DNA of 10,766 bases, taken from the NCBI GenBank assembly GCA_030425055.1, contig JAUHVN010000071.1:1-10766 (forward strand), in the 5' to 3' direction. Within the stretch, counting starts at the first letter, position 1; each line of letters opens with the position of its first letter. The notes beneath the pieces were generated by a model. The model was not told the DNA's origin. It saw nothing but the letters and a program-made list of their open reading frames with translations, and made no database searches. Of this stretch, positions 1 to 6,541 are shown one piece after another. The DNA comes from Actinomycetes bacterium (GTDB taxonomy: Bacteria; Actinomycetota; Actinomycetes; Actinomycetales; Microbacteriaceae). A program made the position numbers and the translations under genes.

Positions 1-1
1 G

Positions 2-1024
2 AACGTCATCCTGTCGCTGCATCCGCACAACGACCGCGGCACCGCGATCGCCGCCGCCGAGCTGGGCTACATGGCCGGGGCGGACCGCATCGAGGGATGC
101 CTCTTCGGCAACGGGGAGCGCACCGGAAACGTCGACCTGGTGGCGCTCGGCATCAACCTGCTGACGCAGGGGATCGACCCGCACATCGACTTCAGCGACA
201 TCGACCAGGTCAAGCGCACCGTGGAGTACTGCAACCAGCTGCCCGTGCACGAGCGCAGCCCGTGGGCCGGCGACCTGGTGTTCACCGCGTTCAGCGGATC
301 GCACCAGGACGCGATCAAGAAGGGCTTCGAGGCGATGGAGGCTCGTGCCGCGGCATCCGGTGTCGACGTCGACGAGCTCGAGTGGGCCGTGCCGTACCTG
401 CCGATCGATCCGAAGGATCTGGGTCGTTCGTATGAAGCGGTCATCCGCGTGAACTCGCAGTCCGGCAAGGGCGGCGTCGCATACCTCCTGAAGTCCGACC
501 ACGCTCTCGACCTGCCGCGGCGGCTGCAGATCGAGTTCTCGGGCGTCGTGCAGGCCAAGACCGACTCGGACGGGGGCGAGGTCACCAGCGAGCAGATCTG
601 GGAGGTCTTCACCGACGAGTACCTGCCGTCGGCGGTCGAGCAGGCCCGCTGGGGTCGGTTCGAGCTGCTGGGCACGAGCACGCGCAGCGACATGTCGGGT
701 GACGTCGCGCTCGAGGTGACGCTCCGTGACGGTGACGAGCGGTTCGAGGCGTCGGGCCACGGCAACGGTCCCGTCGCGGCGTTCCTCGAGGTCGTGCGGG
801 CGCACGGATTCGATGTGACGGTGTACGACTACGTCGAGCACGCCCTGAGCTCGGGCGGCGACGCACAGGCTGCGGCCTACGTCGAGCTGCAGGTCGACGG
901 CGAGCGCCTGTGGGGCGTGGGCATCGACGGCGACATCTCCACGGCGTCGCTCAAGGCGATCGTGTCGGGCGTCAACCGCGCGATCCGGGCACGGCGCACA
1001 CAGGAGCAGCTGACGGCGGTCTGA
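2..1024 (+). CDS. leuA: 2-isopropylmalate synthase, C-terminal part (5' end outside window)
   Basis: LeuA condenses acetyl-CoA with 2-oxoisovalerate to give 2-isopropylmalate, the first committed step of leucine synthesis in the cytoplasm. The open frame enters from the left edge and gives about 340 residues; actinobacterial LeuA is usually near 570-600, so the N-terminal half of the TIM barrel is missing. Seen directly: the metal-binding HPH motif followed by NDRGT (window residues 7-14), and GNGERTGN (36-43), both typical of the LeuA barrel. A linker domain follows, and from about residue 215 a C-terminal region with GNGP and a G-x-G-I-D-G-D-I-S-T-A-S pattern, which matches the LeuA allosteric domain that binds leucine in characterised homologues. 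Feedback inhibition is therefore expected, by inference. The gene converges on the next one, with 3 bases between stop codons. Confidence 0.96.
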   Translation, partial: NVILSLHPHNDRGTAIAAAELGYMAGADRIEGCLFGNGERTGNVDLVALGINLLTQGIDPHIDFSDIDQVKRTVEYCNQLPVHERSPWAGDLVFTAFSGSHQDAIKKGFEAMEARAAASGVDVDELEWAVPYLPIDPKDLGRSYEAVIRVNSQSGKGGVAYLLKSDHALDLPRRLQIEFSGVVQAKTDSDGGEVTSEQIWEVFTDEYLPSAVEQARWGRFELLGTSTRSDMSGDVALEVTLRDGDERFEASGHGNGPVAAFLEVVRAHGFDVTVYDYVEHALSSGGDAQAAAYVELQVDGERLWGVGIDGDISTASLKAIVSGVNRAIRARRTQEQLTAV

Positions 1025-1031
1025 CCGTCAG
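1010..1031. terminator. hairpin over the convergent leuA and TRIC-type stop codons
   Basis: A perfect 7-base inverted repeat (CTGACGG at 1010-1016, CCGTCAG at 1025-1031) with an 8-base loop covers the leuA stop codon and reaches into the stop codon of the opposite gene. A stem centred between convergent genes could act in both directions. There is no T-run on either side, so it is not a canonical intrinsic terminator, and a chance repeat in GC-rich DNA is possible. Confidence 0.3.
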
Positions 1032-1717
1032 GGCTTGATGATCGGCACGGCCGAGGTCTCCACCGCGACCTTGCGCCGGTACAGCGCGCGCTGTTCGGGG
1101 AGCGAGATGTCGAAGATCACGGCGAGCAGGCGGATGACGGTGGTCACCGAGACGCCGATGATCGCCGCGACGACCAGGTTCAGGCCGAACGCGTGCGACA
1201 CGGCGAGGACGAGGCATCCGGCGCCGGCGGCGACCGCGTACAGCGAACCCACGTGCATGATCGCCGTCGGCAGGCCCATGAGCGCGTCGCGCAGGATGCC
1301 GCCGCCCACCGCGGCGCACACGCCGACGAACACCGCGGGCACGAGCGGCAGTCCGAGCGTCAGCGCCTTGCTGGTGCCGAAGGCGCCGAACAGGCCGATC
1401 ACGACGGCATCGAGCCCCACGATGACGCCGTTGAGACGCTGGAAGAGGCCGGCGAGCAGCATGCCGACGAGCGCGGCGAGCGTGGCGGTGAGCAGGTACC
1501 AGTTGCTCTGCAGGGTCACCGGCGTGGTGTTGAGGAGCAGGTCGCGGATGAGGCCGCCGCCCATGCCCATCACGATGCCGATGATCGCGACGCCGAGCAG
1601 GTCGAGACGGCGCTGACCGCGGAAGCCCGAGGCGAACAGGGCTCCCTGGATGCCGCCGAGTCCGACGGCGATGAGATCCGCCCACAGCGGAATGACGAAC
1701 AGCGGTTGATCCACCAC
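1028..1717 (-). CDS. TRIC/UPF0126-family membrane channel protein
   Basis: A 229-residue integral membrane protein of the prokaryotic trimeric intracellular cation channel family (formerly UPF0126, YadS-like). Characterised members are homotrimeric cation channels; the physiological role in bacteria is poorly known. The sequence is almost wholly hydrophobic, with about seven helices arranged as two repeats plus a last helix. Each repeat carries the family signature G-G-G-x-x-R-D: residues 53-59 (GGGLIRD) and 138-144 (GGGILRD). Length is normal for the family (about 200-230). Two adjacent GTG codons can start it: 1717-1715 (used here) and 1714-1712. A -10-like CACAAT at 1726-1721 lies exactly 6 bases before the second GTG, so if the mRNA is leaderless the true product is one residue shorter. 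No Shine-Dalgarno sequence is visible. It is transcribed alone, divergent from the 1809 gene. Confidence 0.93.
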   Translation of the reverse strand: MVDQPLFVIPLWADLIAVGLGGIQGALFASGFRGQRRLDLLGVAIIGIVMGMGGGLIRDLLLNTTPVTLQSNWYLLTATLAALVGMLLAGLFQRLNGVIVGLDAVVIGLFGAFGTSKALTLGLPLVPAVFVGVCAAVGGGILRDALMGLPTAIMHVGSLYAVAAGAGCLVLAVSHAFGLNLVVAAIIGVSVTTVIRLLAVIFDISLPEQRALYRRKVAVETSAVPIIKP

Positions 1718-1720
1718 CCC

Positions 1721-1726
1721 ATTGTG
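1721..1726 (-). promoter_or_regulatory. -10-like hexamer for the TRIC-type gene
   Basis: CACAAT read on the minus strand, followed by 6 bases and then the GTG at 1714. It keeps the A at position 2 and the T at position 6 of the actinobacterial TANNNT consensus. No convincing -35 is visible. The spacing would put the transcript start at the start codon itself. Confidence 0.35.
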
Positions 1727-1795
1727 AGGCCGTCGGCGACCTTACGGTTCGCGGATGACGCGCCGGTGATCGTGGGGGAGACGCTGCGGCACGAA

Positions 1796-1801
1796 TACCC
1801 T
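1796..1801 (+). promoter_or_regulatory. -10-like hexamer for the 1809 membrane protein gene
   Basis: TACCCT fits TANNNT and ends 7 bases before the ATG at 1809. A GGAGG at 1803-1807 also lies in this gap, but it is only 1 base from the ATG, too close for ordinary ribosome binding. A leaderless or near-leaderless transcript fits better. No -35 match was seen. Confidence 0.4.
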
Positions 1802-1808
1802 CGGAGGC

Positions 1809-3173
1809 ATGACCGATCCGCGCGCTTCCGTGACCGGCGCGGATCGCCGTGCGTCGCGGGCCGCGGCGGTCGGCCTGGCGGTGACGCTCATCCTGATCGC
1901 CCTGGCCGTCGCCGTGCCGCTGCTGACCGGGTGGGACGTGGTGACGCGCGCGTCGCGCAGCGAGGACGATCGCGCCGTTCCCCCGTTGCACGGCGTCTGG
2001 GTGCCGCACATCGGCATCGCGACGATCGCGGCGGTCGTGCTCGCCCTTCTCGCGCTGCGCTACGCCGCCCGTCTCGCCGCGACGATGCCGTGGCGTGGCG
2101 TGATGGCGGCGAGCATCGGAGCGGCCTTCACGTGGATGCTGAGCCTCGCGCTCGTGGACGGACCGACCGGGATCTCGCGCGTCCTCGGCAACCCGTGGGA
2201 GTACCTGCGCACCGCGCGCGAGGTCGACGACATCGGCGTGCTGCTGTCGGAGTACCTCTCTCGCGTTCCGCTGGACGCCGACGACAACTGGGTGACCCAC
2301 GTCGCCGGACACCCTCCGGGGATGCTCCTGGTCTTCGTCGCACTCGTGCGGATGGGGCTCGGTGCCGACTTCATGGCGGGGCTCATCGTCACCGCGATCG
2401 CGGCGCTCCTGGCACCCGCCGTGCTCGTGACGGTGCGTGCGCTGGTCGATGAGGCCACCGCGCGTCGAGCCGCGCCGTTCCTCGTCTTCACTCCCGCTGC
2501 GGTGTTCCTCTCGGTGTCGGCCGACGCCGTGATCGCCGTCGTCGGCGCGTGGGGGATCGCGCTGCTCGCGCTCGGGGCGACCAGCAGACGTGTCGGTCCG
2601 CTGTGGGCATGGTCGGCGGGGGCGGGGCTGCTCCTGGGCGCCTCGGTGATGATGTCGTACGGGATGCCGCTGTACGGCGTGCTGGCCGTCGCGGTGCTCA
2701 TCGCCGCGAAGCGCTGGCAGCCGCTGCCGATCGCAGCTGGTACCGCGCTCGTGGTCGTGCTCTCGTTCGCGGCGGCGGGATTCGCGCTGTGGGAGGCGTT
2801 CCCGGTGATCTCGGAGCGGTACTGGGACGGCATCGCGCGCCGGAGGCCGTTCGAGTACTGGGTGTGGGGAAACATCGCCGCGCTGGCGATCAGCGCCGGG
2901 CCCCTGGTCGGCGCGGGGCTCGCCGCGACGGGCGCGCGGTGGCGCGAACTGCGTCGCGGGATGCTGCTGCTGGTCGGAGCCGGAGTGACGATGGTCGTGC
3001 TCGCCGACGTGTCGGGGATGAGCAAGGCCGAGGTCGAGCGCATCTGGCTGCCGTTCATGCCGTGGCTGACGATCGCTCTCGCGGCTCTGCCCGACCGCTG
3101 GCTCAGGCCGGCGCTCGGGGGACAGCTGCTGTGGGCGCTGCTCGTGCAGCATCTGCTCTACACGGTCTGGTGA
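1809..3173 (+). CDS. polytopic membrane protein, GT-C glycosyltransferase-like
   Basis: A 454-residue integral membrane protein with about ten to twelve hydrophobic helices, the first near residues 20-40. Two features suggest the GT-C fold of polyprenyl-phosphate-sugar-dependent glycosyltransferases. One is HVAGHPPG (164-171), placed in an early extracytoplasmic region just before a helix, like the K/H-P-P segment of PMT- and ArnT-type enzymes. The other is EVERIWLPFMPW (408-419), which resembles the R-x-L-x-P-x-x-P region near the end of those enzymes. Acidic residues that could be catalytic (EDD 52-54; VDD 139-141) lie in loops, but I cannot assign the catalytic one. If correct, it would transfer a sugar from a lipid carrier outside the membrane, perhaps to a wall glycan; donor and acceptor are unknown. 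The ATG follows GGAGG by one base. recO begins 51 bases after the stop. A non-enzymatic membrane protein is not excluded. Confidence 0.8.
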   Translation: MTDPRASVTGADRRASRAAAVGLAVTLILIALAVAVPLLTGWDVVTRASRSEDDRAVPPLHGVWVPHIGIATIAAVVLALLALRYAARLAATMPWRGVMAASIGAAFTWMLSLALVDGPTGISRVLGNPWEYLRTAREVDDIGVLLSEYLSRVPLDADDNWVTHVAGHPPGMLLVFVALVRMGLGADFMAGLIVTAIAALLAPAVLVTVRALVDEATARRAAPFLVFTPAAVFLSVSADAVIAVVGAWGIALLALGATSRRVGPLWAWSAGAGLLLGASVMMSYGMPLYGVLAVAVLIAAKRWQPLPIAAGTALVVVLSFAAAGFALWEAFPVISERYWDGIARRRPFEYWVWGNIAALAISAGPLVGAGLAATGARWRELRRGMLLLVGAGVTMVVLADVSGMSKAEVERIWLPFMPWLTIALAALPDRWLRPALGGQLLWALLVQHLLYTVW

Positions 3174-3188
3174 TCGACGGCCCGCCGC

Positions 3189-3210
3189 CGCCTCGATGTC
3201 GGCCGAGGCG
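3189..3210. repeat. inverted repeat between the GT-C-like gene and recO
   Basis: A perfect 7-base inverted repeat, CGCCTCG (3189-3195) and CGAGGCG (3204-3210), with an 8-base loop. It lies in the 51-base gap and ends 2 bases before the recO -10-like hexamer. As RNA it could terminate or protect the upstream transcript (no T-run follows); as DNA it could be an operator at the recO promoter. The sequence alone does not decide. Confidence 0.4.
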
Positions 3211-3212
3211 AG

Positions 3213-3218
3213 GATAAT
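3213..3218 (+). promoter_or_regulatory. -10-like hexamer for recO-uppS
   Basis: GATAAT, one base from the TATAAT consensus, ends exactly 6 bases before the GTG start of recO. This is the best -10 match in the window. No Shine-Dalgarno sequence lies between it and the GTG, which supports leaderless initiation. No clear -35 is visible. Confidence 0.5.
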
Positions 3219-3224
3219 CGACGG

Positions 3225-3962
3225 GTGCCCACCTATCGCGACGAGGTCGCGGTGCTCCGCACCCACAAGCTGGGGGAGGCGGACCGCATCGTCACCCTGC
3301 TGAGCCGCCGCCACGGCAAGATCCGCGCCGTGGCCAAGGGCGTCCGCCGCACGTCGTCGCGCTTCGGCTCGCGGCTCGAGCCGTTCATGGTCGCCGACGT
3401 GCAGCTCTATCGCGGCCGCACGCTCGACATCGTGCAGCAGGCCGAATCGCTGGGATCGTACGGCGCGCCGATCGTGGCCGATTACGACCGCTTCACCGCC
3501 GCGAGTGCGATGGTCGAGACCGCCGACCGGCTCAACGAAGCCGAAGCGACACCGCAGCAGTACCTTCTGCTCGTCGGCGGGCTGCGTGCTCTCGCCCGCG
3601 GCGAGCACCGCTCACGCAGCATCCTCGACTCCTACCTGCTGCGGGCGATGGCACTGTCGGGCTGGGCTCCCGGCCTCTCGGAGTGCGCGCGCTGCGGTGC
3701 TCCGGGACCGCACCCGTCGTTCGTCGCGCAGCTCGGCGGAACCGTGTGCGACGCGTGCGCGCCGACCGGAGCCGCCCGCATCGATTCGGCGACGTCGTCT
3801 CTGCTGCGCGCGCTCATGGCCGGCGAGTGGGACGACGTGGATGCCGCCTCCAGCGGCGCGTCGGCATCGGCCTCCGGCCTCATCGCCGCCTACGCGCAGT
3901 GGCACCTCGAGCGCGGCATCCGCTCGCTGGCGCACCTCACCGCGGCGGAGGGCTCACGATGA
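3225..3962 (+). CDS. recO: DNA repair protein RecO
   Basis: RecO anneals SSB-coated single strands and, with RecR, helps load RecA in the RecF pathway of gap and break repair. The 245-residue product has the usual family length. Residues 1-80 form the OB-fold part: YRDEVAVLRTHKLGEADRI at the N-terminus, then GKIRAVAKGVRR (31-42), a basic stretch expected to contact DNA. The helical C-terminal part carries a four-cysteine zinc site, C154-x2-C157 and C175-x2-C178, present in many bacterial RecO proteins though absent in some. The start is a GTG at 3225; homologues begin with the same P-x-Y-R-D segment. Its stop overlaps the uppS start by 4 bases (ATGA), so the two genes are probably translationally coupled. 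The recO-uppS order is shared with mycobacteria. Confidence 0.96.
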   Translation: MPTYRDEVAVLRTHKLGEADRIVTLLSRRHGKIRAVAKGVRRTSSRFGSRLEPFMVADVQLYRGRTLDIVQQAESLGSYGAPIVADYDRFTAASAMVETADRLNEAEATPQQYLLLVGGLRALARGEHRSRSILDSYLLRAMALSGWAPGLSECARCGAPGPHPSFVAQLGGTVCDACAPTGAARIDSATSSLLRALMAGEWDDVDAASSGASASASGLIAAYAQWHLERGIRSLAHLTAAEGSR

Positions 3963-4765
3963 CCCCCAAGCCGTACACCCATCGCGATGCGGTGCCGTAC
4001 CGCCCGATCGACTGGACGGGGCTGTACCCGCCCGAGTTCGAGAAGGTGCCGGCGCACGTGGCGATCGTCATGGACGGCAACGGACGGTGGGCCAACCGCC
4101 GGGGACTCACGCGCATCGAAGGCCATCGAGCGGGGGAGGCCGCCCTGCTCGACGTCGTCGCCGGCGCGATCCAGGCGGGTGTGCGGCACCTCTCGGTCTA
4201 TGCGTTCTCGACCGAGAACTGGTCGCGTTCGCCCGACGAGGTGCGCTTCCTGATGGGCTTCAACCGAGATGTGCTGCACCGCCGGCGCGATCAGCTCAAC
4301 GAGTGGGGCGTACGCGTGCGCTGGGCCGGTCGGCGGCCGCGCCTGTGGTCGAGCGTCATCAAGGAGCTGCAGCTGGCCGAGCGGATGACGGCCGGAAACG
4401 ACGTGCTCACCCTCACGATGTGCGTCAACTACGGCGGACGGGTCGAGATCGTCGACGCGGTGCGGTCGATCGCCGACGACGTGGCGGACGGTCGCCTCCG
4501 GCCCTCCGCGGTGACCGAGAAGCTCATCGCGCGCCGGCTCTACCAGCCGGACATGCCCGACGTCGATCTGTTCGTTCGGTCGAGCGGCGAGCAGCGCACG
4601 TCGAACTTCCTGCTGTGGGAGTCCGCCTACGCCGAGTACGCGTTCCTCGACACGCTGTGGCCCGACTTCACACGAATCGACCTGTGGAACGCCATCGAGA
4701 TGTTCCAGCACCGTGAACGCCGTTTCGGCGGCGCGGTGGACGCGCCGGAGCCGCCCGCGCTCTGA
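3959..4765 (+). CDS. uppS: isoprenyl transferase (polyprenyl diphosphate synthase, cis type)
   Basis: A cis-prenyltransferase that extends an allylic diphosphate with isopentenyl diphosphate to make the long-chain polyprenyl diphosphate behind the peptidoglycan and wall-glycan carrier lipid. The 268-residue product shows all family motifs: IVMDGNGRWA (36-45; D39 is the catalytic Asp equivalent), GHRAG (55-59), YAFSTENW (81-88), VNYGGR (156-161), RSSGEQRTSNFLLW (207-220) and WPDF (234-237). The ATG at 3959 overlaps the recO stop. The roughly 30 residues before the first motif are a little longer than in E. coli but usual in actinobacteria. Actinobacteria can carry two paralogues, one making short Z-farnesyl diphosphate and one making long chains; the copy next to recO in mycobacteria is the long-chain enzyme, so I infer the same here. 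Product length cannot be read from the sequence. Confidence 0.96.
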   Translation: MTPKPYTHRDAVPYRPIDWTGLYPPEFEKVPAHVAIVMDGNGRWANRRGLTRIEGHRAGEAALLDVVAGAIQAGVRHLSVYAFSTENWSRSPDEVRFLMGFNRDVLHRRRDQLNEWGVRVRWAGRRPRLWSSVIKELQLAERMTAGNDVLTLTMCVNYGGRVEIVDAVRSIADDVADGRLRPSAVTEKLIARRLYQPDMPDVDLFVRSSGEQRTSNFLLWESAYAEYAFLDTLWPDFTRIDLWNAIEMFQHRERRFGGAVDAPEPPAL

Positions 4766-4773
4766 CCGTCTGT

Positions 4774-4787
4774 CGCGCGAAGGCGCG
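4774..4787. repeat. GC-only hairpin just after uppS
   Basis: A 5-base perfect stem (CGCGC 4774-4778, GCGCG 4783-4787) closed by a GAAG tetraloop, beginning 9 bases after the uppS stop. It could be a weak terminator or an mRNA 3'-end stabiliser. No T-run follows. Its right arm overlaps the next inverted repeat by two bases, so the two RNA stems cannot both form fully. Confidence 0.3.
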
Positions 4788-4802
4788 CAGGCGTATCCTG
4801 CG
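4786..4802. repeat. inverted repeat around the lipoprotein -10-like hexamer
   Basis: A perfect 6-base inverted repeat, CGCAGG (4786-4791) and CCTGCG (4797-4802), around a 5-base centre CGTAT. It encloses most of the candidate -10 hexamer TATCCT (4794-4799). This placement is what a repressor operator would have, but chance is not excluded. Confidence 0.35.
4794..4799 (+). promoter_or_regulatory. candidate -10 hexamer for the lipoprotein operon
   Basis: TATCCT fits TANNNT. A transcript starting about 7 bases later would have a leader of about 56 bases before the ATG at 4862, unlike the near-zero leaders predicted elsewhere in the window. No -35 match is visible at the expected distance. Confidence 0.35.
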
Positions 4803-4819
4803 AGCCATCCCGTGCTCTT

Positions 4820-4850
4820 GATCGGTGAGGGTCGCGTGAGGCGACCGATC
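4820..4850 (+). promoter_or_regulatory. leader stem-loop next to the lipoprotein ribosome binding site
   Basis: GATCGGT (4820-4826) is a perfect inverted repeat of ACCGATC (4844-4850). An alternative inner stem pairs GGTCGC (4830-4835) with GCGACC (4841-4846) around a 5-base loop, and can stack on GATC/GATC pairs with a 6-base bulge. The structure ends directly before the Shine-Dalgarno GGAGG (4851-4855), which lies 6 bases before the ATG at 4862. A stem here could affect ribosome access; alternatively the outer repeat could be a DNA operator. Confidence 0.4.
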
Positions 4851-4861
4851 GGAGGTGCGTC

Positions 4862-5530
4862 ATGTCGATGTCACGTCCACGGTGGGCGATGGTCGTACCG
4901 GCCGCCGTACTGCTCGTCCTCGTCGCCTGTGCGCCGGTGTCGGACGAGGGTGCGCCGCCGCCGAGTGCGCCGGCGTCGGCGTCGCCGACCGAGGAGCCGC
5001 CCGCGGATGACGACGGCGAGGGTGAAGACGGCGGCGGTCAGGGCGACGGCGGCGGGGGTGGCGGGCAGACCGACGGGCAGGCGGACCCCGCGCAGGAGAC
5101 GAAGCGCACCGGGCCGGTGGCACAGTACGGCGGCCCGGCGTACGGTGACCAGGGCACTGCAGAGGTCCTCGACGACGGCGCCTGGTGCAAGACGATCGCC
5201 GTCTTCTGGGGAGGCGACGGTCCGGTTCCCGACGGAGTGTCGTTCACCTTCGAGTCCGCCGTCGTGAGCCCGGGCGGGCTCTCGGTCGAGGCCGCGGTCT
5301 GCGGCACGCGCAACGCCGATCGTGCCTGTCTCGGTTCGACCGTCGCGGCCAACGAGGACGGCATCTTCTGCAGTCTCCTGCTGCGCCCCGACGGGTCTTT
5401 CGTCGACGGGACCACCATCACCTTCATCGGCACCCTGGACTGCCCCACCGCCGAGGTGTGCGACCAGGTCGCCGCCCGTGCGGTCGACCCGGGACCGCCG
5501 ATCGTCGTCAACGACCCGGATGGCGCGTGA
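4862..5530 (+). CDS. secreted lipoprotein with acidic Gly-rich linker and six-cysteine domain
   Basis: A 222-residue predicted lipoprotein of unknown function. Residues 1-22 are a signal peptide with a basic start and a hydrophobic core. The lipobox L20-V-A-C23 should be lipidated on Cys23 and anchor the protein on the outer face of the membrane. Residues 24 to about 85 form a low-complexity linker, first Pro/Ser/Ala and then Asp/Glu/Gly, likely a flexible tether through the wall. The remaining domain (about 86-222) has six cysteines (109, 147, 156, 170, 194, 200), an even number that would allow three disulfides outside the cell; it looks beta-rich. The ATG has the best ribosome site in the window (GGAGG, 6-base spacing). 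Its stop shares one base with the next start (TGATG), so the two products are probably made together. I recognise no named domain. Confidence 0.88.
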   Translation: MSMSRPRWAMVVPAAVLLVLVACAPVSDEGAPPPSAPASASPTEEPPADDDGEGEDGGGQGDGGGGGGQTDGQADPAQETKRTGPVAQYGGPAYGDQGTAEVLDDGAWCKTIAVFWGGDGPVPDGVSFTFESAVVSPGGLSVEAAVCGTRNADRACLGSTVAANEDGIFCSLLLRPDGSFVDGTTITFIGTLDCPTAEVCDQVAARAVDPGPPIVVNDPDGA

Positions 5531-6525
5531 TGGCGCGGCCGGCAACGCGAAAGCGCAAGGATCCGAGCGCGGTCTCGGACGCGGCGCAGCCGCACGACGC
5601 TGCGCCCGACGTCGCGCCGGTGGCCGACGCGTCCGAACCTGCAGCCGGGCTCGGTTTCGAGAAATGGATGGGCTTCCTGTCGGGTTTCGTCGCGCCGCTG
5701 ACGCTCGTGACGGCGCTGCTGTTCTACTTCGGCTACGTGTCGACGCGCGAGTTCTTCCTGTACTTCGGCATCGACGTCGACCTGATCGGACTGAGTTCGC
5801 AGGAGTTCGTGATGCGCAGCCCCGGGGCGCTGTTCATCCCGGTCATGATCCTGCTGCTGCTGTCGGCGGGTCTCATCGTCGGACACCGGATGCTGCGCCG
5901 TCGGTTGCTCGCCCGCGAGACCGCCGCCGCGGGTCGCGTGGTCGCGGTGATCGCATGGACCGGCATCGCTCTCGTGCTCGCGGGGCTCCTCGTCGCCTTC
6001 CTGGGACCCGTCCTCGCCGACGGGGGAGTCGCGCAGCTGATCACGCCCGTCCTGCTCGCCGTGGGCGCGGGGCTGTGCGCGTACGCGGCGTCGACCGCGC
6101 GGGCGCTCGGCGCGGCGATCTCGCGCGCCGTCGTCGTGCTGCTCGTGCTGGTCATGGTCGCCGGCACCTTCTGGGCGACGGCGACGCTCGCGCAGTGGTG
6201 GGGACGCGGTCAGGCGCGGGCCGTGGCATCCGACTTCACCGTGCTTCCCGCCGTGGTGCTCGACACGCGTGAGCGGCTCGCGCCGGGCAACGACGCGATC
6301 ACCTTCCAAGAGCTCGACGGCGGGGGTGCTGCGGAGGGTGACGCGGCGGGTGAGCCGACCTATGCGTTCCGCTACTTCGGGCTGCGGTTGCTGGCCCAGG
6401 GCGACGGCCGCCTGTATCTGGTGCCCGACCAGTGGTCGCCCGACGCGTCGACGATCGTGGTGCCGTACGACGACGTCCGCGTGCGGTTCCGCTTCGTGCC
6501 CGACGCCGATCCGCCTACCGGGTGA
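5530..6525 (+). CDS. five-helix membrane protein with extracytoplasmic C-terminal domain
   Basis: A 331-residue membrane protein of unknown function. After a basic and Ala/Asp-rich cytoplasmic tail (1-45) there are about five helices, near 50-70, 98-118, 137-160, 168-188 and 197-217. Positive charges (RKRK 7-10; HRMLRRRLLARE 119-130) predict the N-terminus inside, so the C-terminal domain (about 225-331) lies outside, on the same side as the lipoprotein. The first loop, S-T-R-E-F-F-L-Y-F-G-I-D-V-D-L-I-G-L-S (71-89), resembles, from memory, a segment seen in uncharacterised actinobacterial membrane proteins. The C-terminal domain includes YFGLRLLAQGDGRLYLVPDQW (282-302) and VPYDDVRVRF. The ATG at 5530 is chosen because it gives a stop-start overlap with the lipoprotein; the frame is open further upstream but only as an overlap of that gene. 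A complex with the lipoprotein is inferred. Confidence 0.87.
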   Translation: MARPATRKRKDPSAVSDAAQPHDAAPDVAPVADASEPAAGLGFEKWMGFLSGFVAPLTLVTALLFYFGYVSTREFFLYFGIDVDLIGLSSQEFVMRSPGALFIPVMILLLLSAGLIVGHRMLRRRLLARETAAAGRVVAVIAWTGIALVLAGLLVAFLGPVLADGGVAQLITPVLLAVGAGLCAYAASTARALGAAISRAVVVLLVLVMVAGTFWATATLAQWWGRGQARAVASDFTVLPAVVLDTRERLAPGNDAITFQELDGGGAAEGDAAGEPTYAFRYFGLRLLAQGDGRLYLVPDQWSPDASTIVVPYDDVRVRFRFVPDADPPTG

Positions 6526-6541
6526 GAGCGCGCACCGGCGG

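Noticed and set aside
972..3608. Long minus-strand open frame of 878 residues opposite the GT-C-like gene and recO
   Set aside because: It is Arg/Pro/His-rich with no recognisable motif and lies antisense to, or out of frame with, well-supported genes. Long spurious frames are expected in such GC-rich DNA.
3683..3958. Upstream extension of the uppS frame
   Set aside because: It lies within the 3' part of recO and is Arg-rich without UppS similarity; the ATG at 3959 in the ATGA overlap is the natural start.
5185..5529. Upstream extension of the membrane protein frame (to 446 residues)
   Set aside because: The added part overlaps the lipoprotein gene and is Arg-rich shadow sequence. The ATG at 5530 gives the stop-start overlap and a sensible N-terminus.
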